Made by a program: the position numbers and the translations under genes | The notes under the pieces: generated by a model | The model's input: the letters and a program-made list of their open reading frames with translations, nothing else | What the model was told of the DNA's origin: nothing | Database searches by the model: none | Shown: positions 34,587-45,266 of the stretch, piece after piece | Layout of the letters: each line of letters opens with the position of its first letter | How positions within the stretch are numbered: the first letter of the stretch is position 1 | Assembly: GCA_949751835.1 (NCBI GenBank) | Contig: CATKHK010000074.1 | Coordinates: forward strand, 1 to 64,000 | DNA: 64,000 bases | Source: Blepharisma japonicum | Lineage: Eukaryota; Ciliophora; Heterotrichea; Heterotrichida; Blepharismidae | Direction of reading: 5' to 3'

Positions 34587-36524
34587 ATGGAAATCAAACG
34601 CCCAACGAACTGGGCTGAATCAATATCATCAATTCTCCGAAAAACTGAGCTAAATCTGCTTAAACTCCAACGCCCAAATTTAAATCATGATGAATATGCT
34701 AGACCTCCTTCTATAATGACTCAGCTTGATCTTTCTATGGATCAGCGGCAACATTCAAGCTTTTTTGAACCAACTGATAACTCATCCTTAATCCAACAAG
34801 AGCTCTCAGGATTTAAACAGTCAATCGAAAAAATATTCACAGAAAAATATAAACAGCATCAAAGCGAAATGTATAATCTAGGCTTGAGAGTAGCTGATTT
34901 AGAAGACAAACAACTTGCATTTGAAGATCTTAAAGAAGAGCTTCAAAATACACTTTTAGCAATAGGAAGAAAAACAATAGGAGAAAATAGAAAATTTGAT
35001 GAAAATACAAAGAATTATGTAACAAAAGAAGAGTTAAAATTGGTAGAAGAGTCGTTTCAGCATATAAGGCAGCATCAAATTAACCAAATTGAAATACAGA
35101 TAATGAATATAAAGCAGGAAAATTTAGGGATAAGGGATTACGTTAATAATATTGCTGATGAAAAAAATAAAGAAAACTTAAAAAAATCAATCTCGCCGTA
35201 TGAAATAAGATCAATTAAAGAAGAAATTCAGTATGAGACTAATGTGAAAATAAAAGAAATTGAAAGAAAATTTTTTAATGATATTGAGGATATTGCCAAA
35301 CAATATAAGCAGCAAAATGATGATCATTATAAGTCTTTGAAAGAATTAGCTAATAGTGCTCTCCAAAAATATGATTCACTTTCAAAATTAGTTGATGAAA
35401 CTAAACAAAATTCAGGAAAAATACAAAAAGAGATAAATCTGGAGCTATCACAAATAAAAAATCAAAGCTCACAACTTGATTTTAATACAGCTAATGAGCT
35501 GAAGCAGAATATAGAATATATACAAAATTATGTATCTGAAGAAATAGAAAAGGTTAAAAAAGAATTAAAATCAATAGGAAATTTTAGGGACTCGAAAGAT
35601 ATTGAGCTAGAAATTGAAAGCCTTAAGAAGCGTATTGATAGCATACCAACAGAGCCTGTCTTACAGGATATTACAAATTTCGTTTCAAGGGAGGAGTTTA
35701 GTCAAATCAATATCGTCAAAAAAGATCTCAAACAATTAGAAGACATCGTTAAGAGCAGGGACCTGAATAAAGAAATAGAAGGGCTTAAAATAGAAATATC
35801 TCATATTCGACCTCAAGATTTATCAAATTTCGTTACTAAATCTTATGTAACGGAACAAATAAACGCGATCAAGCAAAATCAAGAAATTTCTCATCAATTA
35901 ACTTCTATACAAATCAAACTAAAAGAGCAAGGCGAAACTTCATCAAAATTAGCCAATAAAATTGATGACTTAGAACACCGTGTAATTCAGATAGAAGAAG
36001 AATTATCTGAAGAAATCATCCTTGATCTAAGCAAAAAAGAAGGAAGTATATTAAAAAATCAAGAGCACCAAAGTGAAGTCAAGTCTGAAGAGATAAAAGA
36101 GTATAGTGGACTAGCGACCTTTGGAAAACCTGAAGAAAGCAAAAATCCAGAAGAATTAGTGGCAATTTCGTTTAATAATTTAGGCGAAAGTGATGATGAT
36201 AGCCAAGGGTTTATTTCGCCATTGATATCTCCAATGAATCAAGTTGTTGTCGGACCTATTGGATCAGCGAAACCTATCAAAAAATTCCAATTTTCTGAAC
36301 CGTTAGTGATAGAAGAAGATGCTCGAGGGGAAGAAAGTTCTTCTCCGCATCAAAGAGCTAATGAAAATAAGAAGGATCTTGATGAATATATAGAGGAGTT
36401 TACAAAAGAACTTATTAGGACAGAGCTTGAAGATGGCTTACTTGTCGTAAAAGAAGTTTTAGATAGACTGCCTAAACCAAAAGTGGGTCAAAGGCATGAA
36501 AAATTATTGCCGAAGAAATTTTAA
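34587..36524 (+). CDS. Long coiled-coil protein
   Basis: 645 aa, one exon. Start is the ATG at 34587 (upstream in-frame codons are not ATG). Residues ~80-490 are almost continuous coiled coil (VADLEDKQLAFEDLKEEL; KIDDLEHRVIQIEEELSEE), then an acidic Ser-rich tail with FISPLISPMNQ. A weak internal repeat is visible: the motif FVTKSYVTEQI and FVSREEFSQINI recur near 380 and 430. Probably structural (cortex, basal body or cilium); family not recognised. Confidence 0.78.
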   Translation: MEIKRPTNWAESISSILRKTELNLLKLQRPNLNHDEYARPPSIMTQLDLSMDQRQHSSFFEPTDNSSLIQQELSGFKQSIEKIFTEKYKQHQSEMYNLGLRVADLEDKQLAFEDLKEELQNTLLAIGRKTIGENRKFDENTKNYVTKEELKLVEESFQHIRQHQINQIEIQIMNIKQENLGIRDYVNNIADEKNKENLKKSISPYEIRSIKEEIQYETNVKIKEIERKFFNDIEDIAKQYKQQNDDHYKSLKELANSALQKYDSLSKLVDETKQNSGKIQKEINLELSQIKNQSSQLDFNTANELKQNIEYIQNYVSEEIEKVKKELKSIGNFRDSKDIELEIESLKKRIDSIPTEPVLQDITNFVSREEFSQINIVKKDLKQLEDIVKSRDLNKEIEGLKIEISHIRPQDLSNFVTKSYVTEQINAIKQNQEISHQLTSIQIKLKEQGETSSKLANKIDDLEHRVIQIEEELSEEIILDLSKKEGSILKNQEHQSEVKSEEIKEYSGLATFGKPEESKNPEELVAISFNNLGESDDDSQGFISPLISPMNQVVVGPIGSAKPIKKFQFSEPLVIEEDARGEESSSPHQRANENKKDLDEYIEEFTKELIRTELEDGLLVVKEVLDRLPKPKVGQRHEKLLPKKF

Positions 36525-36686
36525 ATTTTTAGTTTTATAACATAATTTTATATTACTTTCATGCAAAATTAGAATTAAATAAATTAAATAACTAATGTTA
36601 ATTTAGCAATTTAACACTTTTATAATAAATCAAATATAATTTTCATAGAATTATACTAGAAATATTACATTAATAAATTAATTATA

Positions 36687-37361
36687 ATGAAAGAAGCCAT
36701 CGGGCAATTTATGGACAAGTTTAGAGACATAAGCGAGGAATATCTTTCACAGATGAGATCACTAAGCATGGGCTTATTACTAGGAGGGCTTGCATCACTA
36801 TTTCTTATATATCGTCCACACATGATTTTTACCTATAAAAATGTAAGTCAAATTCCTCAAAGATTTTTTCAGCTTAAAAATCCAAGATTAAAGGGAATAT
36901 TGTATAACCATAACAATGATTCAGGCAGCACTAATGAATTTCTTTTTTATCATATTCCTACATTGAAAATATGAAATAGATTTTCCTGAATAAATAAAAA
37001 TTTAGCAAGCGACGATCTTATTAAATTTCGCATGGCTGGGATTAATTCAATTAATTCTGAAGGAATAAAAAAAATTGGAAATATGATAAATAGAAAGGCG
37101 AAGATTGAAATTATAGGAAGAGATAAAGATAATAATGCGGTGGAGACAATTTTATATACAAGAGGATGAATATTGGAAAAAAATATCAATTTCTGGTTAC
37201 TAGAAATGGGTTATGCAGAAAAAAGACTCCTTTCAGACTCTGACCTAGCTATTTTTTCCCAGAAAAAACTTGAAGATTTAAATGAAAAAATATCTAAAAT
37301 ACAGAAAAAGGAAAAATGGCTCTTCTTCCTCAAGCTAAAGAATCTTTTCTTCAAAAAATAG
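36687..37361 (+). CDS. Membrane-anchored protein with SNase-like domain (C3orf33-like)
   Basis: 224 aa, one exon, three TGA-Trp codons that join otherwise separate frames. One membrane span at ~27-42 (MGLLLGGLASLFLIY) is followed by a beta-rich region: IKFRMAGINSINSEG, KAKIEIIGRD, ETILYTRGWILEKNIN, LEMGYAEKRLL. This order resembles staphylococcal-nuclease-like folds as in the animal C3orf33 family; catalytic Arg/Glu residues are not evident. Role unknown. The family link is tentative. Confidence 0.6.
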
Positions 37362-37432
37362 CTTCCAATACACAATTTAATCTAATTCATGCTAACAGAT
37401 AAATTCCTTTCAATTAAATTAAATTACTAATT

Positions 37433-38863
37433 TTAGGTATTTAATATAGCCTGAGAGTCATCTTCCTTTGATTTCATATAACACCTCACAATTACAGGAA
37501 ACAGCAAAACTTTCAGCACGAAATCAAAGAAACCCATCACAAAAGAAAACCGTTTCGCATTTATTGCAGGATCACTATGCACTTCAAAAACAAGAAATTC
37601 TGAGTCGCATGCAATCCACAATAAATCAAATAAAATCATGGCAGCAAGAGTAATCATCCCTAATCTGTACCTTTTTGTGTCCCATCCTTTTATGATCCCC
37701 ATAAATCCCCAACAAGCCCATGTAACATTTCCAAAATCAGGCTTGTCAAATGATGTCCCAATTCCCAAAATTGCGACCATAAAAATCCCTATAGTTAAAA
37801 TTGTGTTCCAATTTCCAACTGACTATATATTTTTTACCTTAAAATGTTTGTCTGTAAACTCATGCACTTCATGAACCACTTTGCTTTCTAGCCTATCTAC
37901 CCAGCTTTCTTTATGAAACATCCCTAGAGGATTTGTGCCAAGCTTTCTTAGCTCAGACTCTATTCTGTCTTTTTCAGCGACATCCTGGACGACGTCGTTT
38001 TCCATACCTGAAATGATACCTTCGAGGTATTCAGTTTGCCTATGAATTCATTGAAGTGCGAGCATAATTCTTGCATTGGTAACTCGTCCAGTAAGTTGAT
38101 ACCAACCTTCATGTTTTGATTGGTCTCTGAAGTCTTGTAAAGGGATAGAGCAGGTTCCTAAGAGGTCGTCTTTTGAGACTGTTCCTTTATTAAAGACTTG
38201 GACTAGTAGTTCTCCTGTTCCCATAGTTATTTTGAAACTGAAGGTTTCGTCTCAGTTTGGGTTTTTATCAGAGGGTATAGGCTTTGTTGCAATTTGCTGT
38301 CTCTCACATATAAGATTTACATAAGCTGTAGGTCTGCCTGTTACTACATTTAAGTTTTGGGCTTCAATTACTCTGACTGTAAGTGTGCTTCCTTCCATAA
38401 TCCCATAAGTATTCATCTTCTCTACTTTTTTAGCTTCTTCTAACTGTTCTTTTAACGTTGCAAGTTCTTTATTTTTGGCTGCAACTGTTTGATTATATCT
38501 TGCAATAGCTTCAGAAAGGCCATTAACTTGTTCAAGATATCCATTAATGAATTCATCAATACTTACCCCGCCATCCTTATTTACATCCATTGACTCAAAT
38601 ATAGCTTTCACATAATTTTCGTCCACTTCATCGTTAACACCACGCAAAAAATTCAAAATTTCTTCAAGCGAGATCGCTCCACTTTTATCAGCATCAATCT
38701 CAATAAAAGCCTTTCTCAGTTCCAGCTGTCTTTCATGCGAAATTCTTGGATCCAATGCAAATCTCGTGTTAACTTGAAAAGGTGAAGTCTTAATCTTCTG
38801 ATCCACACTTGCCAAGGCCCACTTTGCAAGATTTAGAGGATTTTTCGCAATCTCTTGCTCCAT
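37433..38863 (-). CDS. EF-hand plus C2 domain protein with C-terminal membrane spans
   Basis: 471 aa; one 15-nt intron at 37823-37837 (gtaaaaaatatatag) and two TGA-Trp codons. Two EF-hands: DADKSGAISLEE (~57-68) and DVNKDGGVSIDE (~93-104). A coiled coil follows (~115-150), then a C2 domain (LTVRVIEAQNLNVVTGRPTAYV) with only some Ca-binding Asp, then a linker and about four hydrophobic segments (GFMGIIKGW, MITLAAMILFDLLWIA, VLKVLLFPVIV). The layout suggests a Ca2+-regulated membrane protein. Named family unclear. Confidence 0.82.
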
Positions 38864-38885
38864 TTATATTAAATAAATTTGATCT

Positions 38886-40892
38886 TTAAGATTTAATTAA
38901 GACCAATTGCTTGACTAAAGAAACTGACTCCAATGACAGTGTATCTAGCAAATTTAAGAGTTTCTGTCTAAGGGAAACTTCTTTCAGAATATCATTAACT
39001 TCTTCTCTAGGGAATCCTTTTAATGATTCCAAGCTATTAATGAATTCTTTTAAGTCACCTCTTTCAAGTGCTAATTCAGCATCTCTTAATAGAGAAAAAG
39101 TATCATTATCATCAACTGTCCTGACATTTGGTGGCACAAAATAATAAGCGATATTGGCAGTGACGTAGCTCCATATAGATTTTGACTTCATAAGTGCAGC
39201 TTTTCTAGCTTTATTTGCAGAGTCTTGGAAAGCTTTGTGAAGCTGACTCATTGTGGGGATGCCGTGGTCAATCATTTCTGGGTATAAATCGTCAATTGAG
39301 GCAAGGGCTGATGCAATTGTTTGGTCATCTTTTGCTAGCTTTTTGATAGCAGCGAGATCTTCAGTTAAAGAACCCTTGTCAATATTCATAGTTTTTTGCA
39401 GATTTTCAATATGAATATGCAAATCTTGGATTTGGCTGAGCTTTAGTATAGCACTATAATACTGTTTTTGGATTCCTTCCATATCATTTATTTTTGCCAA
39501 AATTTCATGAAGCTGTCTGATGCGGTCTTCGGTGGTAGCTTTAAGGTCTTCATTAATTTGATGGATTTCTTGTTCATGCCTTTGCACTAAATTCAAGGTT
39601 GTCCTTTGTTCTACATAAGTTTCGTCAATTTTAGCTTGGGCCAAGAAATGCTGCTCTGCATCATAAATTTCTCTTTCAAGGATTTCTTTCCAGTCATGGT
39701 CTCTGAGCTCAATAGCAGCTTTTGCGTCATTTTCGTGCTTTTTTATTGTTTCATTTGATTTTGCTTTGATGCTGCGCTTGATTTCTTGGATTTTTTCAAA
39801 AAAGATGTCAAAGTTTCGAAGCTCTTTTTCTTCGTGCTCTTTTTTTAGCTCTTCTTTTAGCTTGTGAAGGTATTCTTTTATGTTGTGGGCATTTAGCTTT
39901 TGGAGATCTTCTGGGTTAATTAGGGATTTTTCTTGTTGAGAGGGCATTTCTACATGTAAATGCTGCTCTGACTCTGTAGATGTGGATTGAGAAGCTGTTT
40001 TTGGAGACTCGTGGACGTGCTCAGTAACTTTTGGAAGTTCGTGGACAGGCTCAGTAGCTTTTGGAAGTTCTTGGACGTGCTCAGTAGCTTTTGGAAGCTC
40101 ATGAACTTGCTCTGCAGGTTTTGGAGACTCGTGGACATGTTCGGTAGCTTTTTGAGGCTCATCATGAGAAATGACTTTAGGAGAATCTTGATGTTGGGCA
40201 TGGTCATGAGACTCTTTAGGTTGTTCAGTTGTAAGAGAAGCTTGTACTTCTTCTTTAGTTGGATTTTCAAGCTTTATTATTTGCTCTTCTTGAGCTACCT
40301 TTTGAGGTTCCTCAACAATATCAACTTTATGATGCTCTTCTTTGTGGATCTGCTCAGCTGGTTTTTGAGGTGCTTCTTGCTTGAATTCTACTATATGCAC
40401 AATAACTTCAGGTTCCGCTTTAGGAGTCTCCTTTACCGTCTCTTTTTCTTCTTTCTTTTCAACCTTCTCTTCTTTGGCTTTTTCTACTGGAGCTTCCTTC
40501 TTCAATGGTTCAGGCTTAGCAATGCTAGTTGTCTCAGGAAGAGACTTTTTGCTGTTAGTTGTTTCCTTCGCTGTTTTCGATCCATTAAGATTTTCACTAA
40601 CAAAATTCATGAACTTTTCTCTGTCGCTAACTCCTTTTACTTGGTTAAGGGCAAATTCTTCAGGAGTTTTGAGGACTTTTGGCTTTTCTTCGATTTTTGT
40701 TTCTTCTTGGAATTTTATTTGAGGCATATCTCTGAATACTTGGCTTAGTTGTTTATTTTCTTGAACAAAGAAATACCCATAAGCTCCTGTTACTCCAGCA
40801 AGAATGAGTGCTGCAAGAGCTTTTTTACCGCCTCCTCCACCCACTGGGGGTCTGATTGGGGTTGAAAATAGTCTTCGAGTGCCTTGCCACAT
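38886..40892 (-). CDS. MIC60: MICOS subunit MIC60 (mitofilin)
   Basis: 668 aa, one exon. The N-terminus MWQGTRRLFSTPIRPP is a mitochondrial targeting sequence, followed by Gly-rich residues and one span (ALAALILAGVTGAYGYFFV, ~25-43). A long disordered acidic/Pro region with a 10-residue tandem repeat leads into coiled coil (~330-500). The C-terminal mitofilin domain ends with DAELALERGDLKEFINSLESLKG and VNDILKEVSLRQKLL. MIC60 shapes crista junctions in the inner membrane. Intact and of usual length. Confidence 0.9.
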   Translation of the reverse strand: MWQGTRRLFSTPIRPPVGGGGGKKALAALILAGVTGAYGYFFVQENKQLSQVFRDMPQIKFQEETKIEEKPKVLKTPEEFALNQVKGVSDREKFMNFVSENLNGSKTAKETTNSKKSLPETTSIAKPEPLKKEAPVEKAKEEKVEKKEEKETVKETPKAEPEVIVHIVEFKQEAPQKPAEQIHKEEHHKVDIVEEPQKVAQEEQIIKLENPTKEEVQASLTTEQPKESHDHAQHQDSPKVISHDEPQKATEHVHESPKPAEQVHELPKATEHVQELPKATEPVHELPKVTEHVHESPKTASQSTSTESEQHLHVEMPSQQEKSLINPEDLQKLNAHNIKEYLHKLKEELKKEHEEKELRNFDIFFEKIQEIKRSIKAKSNETIKKHENDAKAAIELRDHDWKEILEREIYDAEQHFLAQAKIDETYVEQRTTLNLVQRHEQEIHQINEDLKATTEDRIRQLHEILAKINDMEGIQKQYYSAILKLSQIQDLHIHIENLQKTMNIDKGSLTEDLAAIKKLAKDDQTIASALASIDDLYPEMIDHGIPTMSQLHKAFQDSANKARKAALMKSKSIWSYVTANIAYYFVPPNVRTVDDNDTFSLLRDAELALERGDLKEFINSLESLKGFPREEVNDILKEVSLRQKLLNLLDTLSLESVSLVKQLVLIKS
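39991..40170 (-). repeat. In-frame 30-bp tandem repeat (about 6 units) within MIC60
   Basis: Six consecutive 30-bp units, each encoding about ELPKATEHVH with changes at a few positions (HVHESPK, QVHELPK, HVQELPK, PVHELPK). Exact period 30 keeps the frame. It lies in the intermembrane-space linker, where length is likely flexible. Confidence 0.85.
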
Positions 40893-41153
40893 TAATCTTT
40901 AAAATTCTAGCCATTTAAGATCTATTTTAATGATATCATACAAGACTCTCATTTTAAAGAAACTTATAGCATCCTAATAGGTATTTCTACCTTTTAGTTT
41001 ACTAATAATATTTTTCAGCTTTAATATTAATGTAAATAACTGATTATAATTAAAGATATAGGGAATATTTATATATTTAGCATTAAAATATTATTTATTT
41101 AATATAAGCTTTGATAAATATATTAGTCTTTCTTCATTTCTTTGAAGTTCTAT

Positions 41154-41559
41154 TTACTGTTTACCTTTCTTAATATCTTCAGTTCCAATATTCTCCTGTG
41201 CTTGCAAATTATTTGGAAAAGTTTTTAAATACTCCAACTCTTCAGAATTTACAGAAATAACTATTTCATTTTCATTTTCCAATACATCCTCAATACATTC
41301 GCTTTCTTCACAATATCCAAGCTGCATACAGACATGGCAAGAAGGTTGGCTATATTTTTGATAAAGAATCAAAAACCTACTGTTAGAGTTTTTCAGACTT
41401 TTTACCTCTTCACAAACCTCTCCACAATCAACACAATTTATATCATTTTCTTCTAATTTTTCAAAGTCTAATGCCTGCTTACAAACTATTTTAACCATTA
41501 CCTTCACAAGGCTTTAAACAAGCTAAAACCCCAATTGTCAAGAATAAGACAAATTTCAT
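41154..41559 (-). CDS. Secreted Cys-rich protein, saposin-like
   Basis: 129 aa. A first exon missed without splicing encodes the signal peptide MKFVLFLTIGVLACLKPC; a 16-nt intron at 41486-41501 (gtaatggttaaaatag) joins it to the Cys-rich body. CEVC (18-21), paired Cys near 37-44 and CHVCMQLGYC (69-78) give a pattern like saposin-B domains, though the domain is short (~60 residues). The tail is acidic. Saposin-like proteins bind lipids or membranes in lysosomes or outside the cell. Fold assignment is moderate, secretion is well supported. Confidence 0.7.
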
Positions 41560-41694
41560 TTGAATTAAATATGTCTGTTAGCCAAGTCCTAAACTAATCC
41601 TTAACAATAAAAAATGTCCTATAATTTCAAAAGAATTAAAAAACAATATTTTCTATATTAGCAAGCATCATTTTATAATTATCATTAGCCTTAA

Positions 41695-42762
41695 ATGGAG
41701 TTACGAGTCGGTGGAAAATACAGAGTTGGCCGAAAAATCGGAAGCGGCTCTTTCGGAGAAATTTACCTTGGTACAAACATTCAAACTAACGAAGAAGTTG
41801 CTATTAAGCTAGAAAATGTCCGATCTAAGCATCCTCAGCTATTATATGAATCAAGACTATATCGAATTCTTCAAGGCGGAGTAGGGATTCCAAACATTCA
41901 CTGGTACGGGGTTGAAGGTGACTACAACGTCCTCGTCATGGATCTTTTAGGCCCATCTCTTGAAGATTTGCTTCAGTTTTGTGGCAGAACGTTTAGTTTA
42001 AAGACTGTTTTAATGCTATCAGACCAATTGATCACAAGGATTGAATATATGCATTCTAAGAATTTTCTTCATCGTGATGTGAAACCTGACAATTTTCTTA
42101 TTGGCTTAGGAAGAAAAGCAAGTCAAGTCTACGCAATTGACTTCGGGCTGGCCAAAAAGTACAGAGATCCCAAGACAAATCAACATATTCCATATAGGGA
42201 AGGGAAAAATCTGACAGGAACTGCCCGTTATGCTTCTATAAACACACATCTTGGCATCGAGCAATCTCGTAGAGACGATTTGGAAGGCTTAGGATATGTT
42301 CTTCTCTACTTTTTAAGAGGGTCACTGCCTTGGCAAGGACTTCCAGGGAATAATAAGAAGGAAAAATATCAAAATATTATGGAAAAGAAAATGAGTACAT
42401 CAGTGGAAACACTATGCGCCAATTTTCCAGCTGAGTTTTGTACGTATTTAAATTTCTGCAAAGCATTGAGATTTGAAGATAGGCCTGATTATAGCTATTT
42501 GAAAAGGCTGTTTAAAGATTTAGCGTTTAGAGAGAATTATCAGTATGATTTTCTATTTGATTGGTGTGCATTGAGACAACAGCCAGAAGTTGAAGCTCCA
42601 CAGGTACAGCCAGCTCAAACTCAACCAGCTCAAAGGAATATACATCAGGAAACTCCAGCGCAGGAAGAAACAAAACAGCCGAGGAATGTAATAAAACCAG
42701 CTCCAAAAGTTACACAGCCTGCTCCAAAAATAGTAACAATACCTACAAGAGGGATGAGATAA
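41695..42762 (+). CDS. Casein kinase 1 family protein kinase
   Basis: 355 aa, one exon. Kinase domain 8-280: [11 protein letters not shown] glycine loop, AIKLE Lys, [14 protein letters not shown] catalytic loop, [12 protein letters not shown], and [14 protein letters not shown], which replaces the usual APE motif and is diagnostic for CK1. The C-terminal tail is Pro/Gln/Lys-rich with short repeats ([19 protein letters not shown]) and probably regulatory. Closest to the delta/epsilon type. Ciliates have many CK1 genes, so no orthologue name is given. Confidence 0.96.
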   Translation: MELRVGGKYRVGRKIGSGSFGEIYLGTNIQTNEEVAIKLENVRSKHPQLLYESRLYRILQGGVGIPNIHWYGVEGDYNVLVMDLLGPSLEDLLQFCGRTFSLKTVLMLSDQLITRIEYMHSKNFLHRDVKPDNFLIGLGRKASQVYAIDFGLAKKYRDPKTNQHIPYREGKNLTGTARYASINTHLGIEQSRRDDLEGLGYVLLYFLRGSLPWQGLPGNNKKEKYQNIMEKKMSTSVETLCANFPAEFCTYLNFCKALRFEDRPDYSYLKRLFKDLAFRENYQYDFLFDWCALRQQPEVEAPQVQPAQTQPAQRNIHQETPAQEETKQPRNVIKPAPKVTQPAPKIVTIPTRGMR

Positions 42763-42958
42763 GGTTTTAAATAGATTTTATGAATATTGGTAAATTGAAA
42801 TCTTAATATTATTAATTTGTGAGAATTGCATTAAAAATGGATTTTCGGAAATAATTGATATGGTGCCATATTCAAATGGTAATTATTTAAATTATTTTTT
42901 TAAAATTTTATTATAATTATACTTGGAATGGGCTTTATATTGATCTTTATTAGGTTAA

Positions 42959-43546
42959 TTAGAATTCAAAGTTCTCTGGAGTTTTTGGCCTTCTTTTTGG
43001 AATCAAAGGCCTTTCCATCTCAATAGGACTAGCTGCATTATTTTCAGTGCTCTTAGCTAATTGATTTGCAAAAATTTTGTCGAGTTCAGAAATTAGTTGT
43101 TTTACACTTTTTTGTTTATAATCAATAGATCCTCTCTTATTAATCTGGAATTCTTTTGCTTTTTCAATTTTATCATCCAGTTGATTTAATTTCTTTTTCA
43201 TTTCATCAATTCTTTTAGAATTTTCAGTTGAATTTTGTGGAGCATTCGCTTCTTTGAATTTTGGAGTGTTGGGCTTAACAGCAATTTTATCATTTGGAAG
43301 CTCTGCATTGGTATTGTACATTCCAATAGAGTCGCATCTTTTGGATTTTGATTCTGCAGCATTTTTGTCTATGTTTTCTTCTGTTTCTTCTATAACAGTG
43401 CTAATTAATCTGCTGTTATCTTGGGATGTAATTTTTGTTGTATCTAAATCATTTTCTTTAGAAGTAACCAACTCGCCGATTTCAATATCTTTTCTGCAGC
43501 AATCCAAGTTAAATTTGGCGAAAAATCCACAAACTTTTTGCAGCAT
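42959..43546 (-). CDS. Hypothetical protein with N-terminal Cys and coiled coil
   Basis: 195 aa, one exon. Start is ATG at 43546 (MLQKVCGFFAKFNLDCCRK); codons further upstream are not ATG. Residues ~115-150 form a coiled coil (IDEMKKKLNQLDDKIEKAKE) and the C-terminus is basic and Pro-rich (PLIPKRRPKTPENF). The Cys and hydrophobic residues at the start could carry a lipid anchor, but this is a guess. Family unknown. Confidence 0.65.
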   Translation of the reverse strand: MLQKVCGFFAKFNLDCCRKDIEIGELVTSKENDLDTTKITSQDNSRLISTVIEETEENIDKNAAESKSKRCDSIGMYNTNAELPNDKIAVKPNTPKFKEANAPQNSTENSKRIDEMKKKLNQLDDKIEKAKEFQINKRGSIDYKQKSVKQLISELDKIFANQLAKSTENNAASPIEMERPLIPKRRPKTPENFEF

Positions 43547-43630
43547 GAAATTAAAATGATTATTAGCTACAGATAAACTATGAAAAAGGCAATATTTTTT
43601 ATGTATGGTAAACAAAAATTAAAATATTGT

Positions 43631-44509
43631 TTATAGTTTATTATTTCTGCTGCTTTTTAATGATTTACTCATTTTTTTAGGCTGTAAAACTCCTTTTTCC
43701 AATTCGCTTATTTGATCCTGAATGATTCCATCAATCATTCTTTTCTTTTGGTGATATTCGTCAATCTTTCTTTTCTATATAGCTTATACCTGCTCTTCTA
43801 CATACTTTCTTCTCATTTCTTCTTTTTTTCGTAGTTTTTTGTCATCTACTAGAGCTCTTATAGATTCTATTTCTTTAGGCCTTTTTAATTCTTCATGATA
43901 CTCTTTTAGCCTTTGCCTCTGTCTCTCATAATATTGTTTTTGTTTTTCTTCAATTCTTTTTTGCCGTACAATTTCTTGCTCTTCAACTCGTTTAAGTTCT
44001 TCAATTATTTCAATTTCTTTCTTTAATTTTTCCTCTCTATATTTTTCAATTTTTTCTAAAACTTTTAGTCTTTGATATTCTTTATCTATGCCTTTTTCTT
44101 TGGGTCGTCGAGTAACTTCAGCTGAGTTTCCATTGATTTTTCTGTACCTAATATAAAACTCTCTAGGCTCTGGAGAGAAGTGAATTTGTGTAACATTAGA
44201 TGATTTAGGAGTTTCCGATAGACATGTAAAGCTGGTCATCGGAGAATGAGACCTACCTCGTGAAATAGGTTTTATTTCTATCGTTGAAGAATAATGCTTG
44301 CAAGGTAACTTTAAAGTACATATAGGACAACGGCCTTTTGAAGGTAAAATAGATTTAAGTTTGCAACCAGCATTATAAAGGTTCTGTTTTCTTATTTCTT
44401 CGAGTGCTTCATTAAGTTCATTTCCTTTTTTCTGCATCAGAATATCAATGTTATAAGGATCTTCATTTGGTTCAGTGTTATTTTCTTTCGTTGGAATGTA
44501 ATTATACAT
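43631..44509 (-). CDS. Coiled-coil protein with short Cys/His motif
   Basis: 287 aa; start ATG at 44509 since earlier in-frame codons are not ATG. A 15-nt intron at 43775-43789 (gtataagctatatag) adds a last exon ending SKSLKSSRNNKL. Near residue 60 CPICTLKLPCKH could bind a metal ion. From ~140 to 250 the protein is one charged helix (EKIEKYREEKLKKEIEII). Similar layout is common in ciliary and basal-body proteins; this is inference only. Confidence 0.72.
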
Positions 44510-45266
44510 ATAGGAAATATGAAGATATAATAGGGATTGAGGGTAGGAGGTTATATAACTCAAACTCACACTAAAAGCTGAATTATTTGTGACTAAGAAA
44601 GCACTTGTGGATAATCTTCATAGTAGCTACTACTAAAGATTCCTGAAACAAAGAAACTGATCAAAAACGCAATGGCTAATTATATACAGATTGAAGAATA
44701 TCATAGTACTAGTAATTTTTTCAAAAAGGCAGTTTAAGCTCCTTCTCGAAATAAATAATATATTAATCATTGGCAATTTCATTATTAAGTATTTTATCAA
44801 ATTGTAAAGATGAGAGATACTTAGAATCCCTTACTTGAGTATCTAAACTATTTACTTTCTTTAATCCCTCCCATTAAGTGAAATTTTTAAAAAATGTGCC
44901 TCCTGAATGAACAAAGTATCTTTCTCGTTAGGATTAATAAGGGTCTTTTACTTATAGTGGATGCTGCAAATTTTAAATTATTAGTAATGTTTCAATTGAT
45001 TATTGACTGCAGGCCATACTATGATTTTCTATATATATTAACTTTTAATTTTCTCAAAATTATAAAAAACAATTTAATATATGCAAACAAAAATTATAAA
45101 AAATTATTGTCCTCCAATAATTCGCATTAAATTAATAATTTTTATTTGGTCATTTTTTATTACACATTAATTTACCATCTCTACATGATTAATCAGCTCC
45201 TGTATTAATTTTAATCAATCTCTCGATTTTATTAGATAAAAAACGAATTTTGGCTAATAATTTAAG
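44510..45266. other. Intergenic
   Basis: 757 bp, AT-rich. A 78-codon frame at 44894-45130 is Ile/Leu/Asn-rich as AT-rich DNA would give and has no support. The right end is the upstream region of the EF-hand gene. Confidence 0.4.

Noticed and set aside
39987-40748. 253-codon plus-strand frame rich in Phe, Leu and Arg
   Set aside because: Antisense shadow of the Lys/Glu/Pro-rich part of MIC60; composition is the mirror of that gene.
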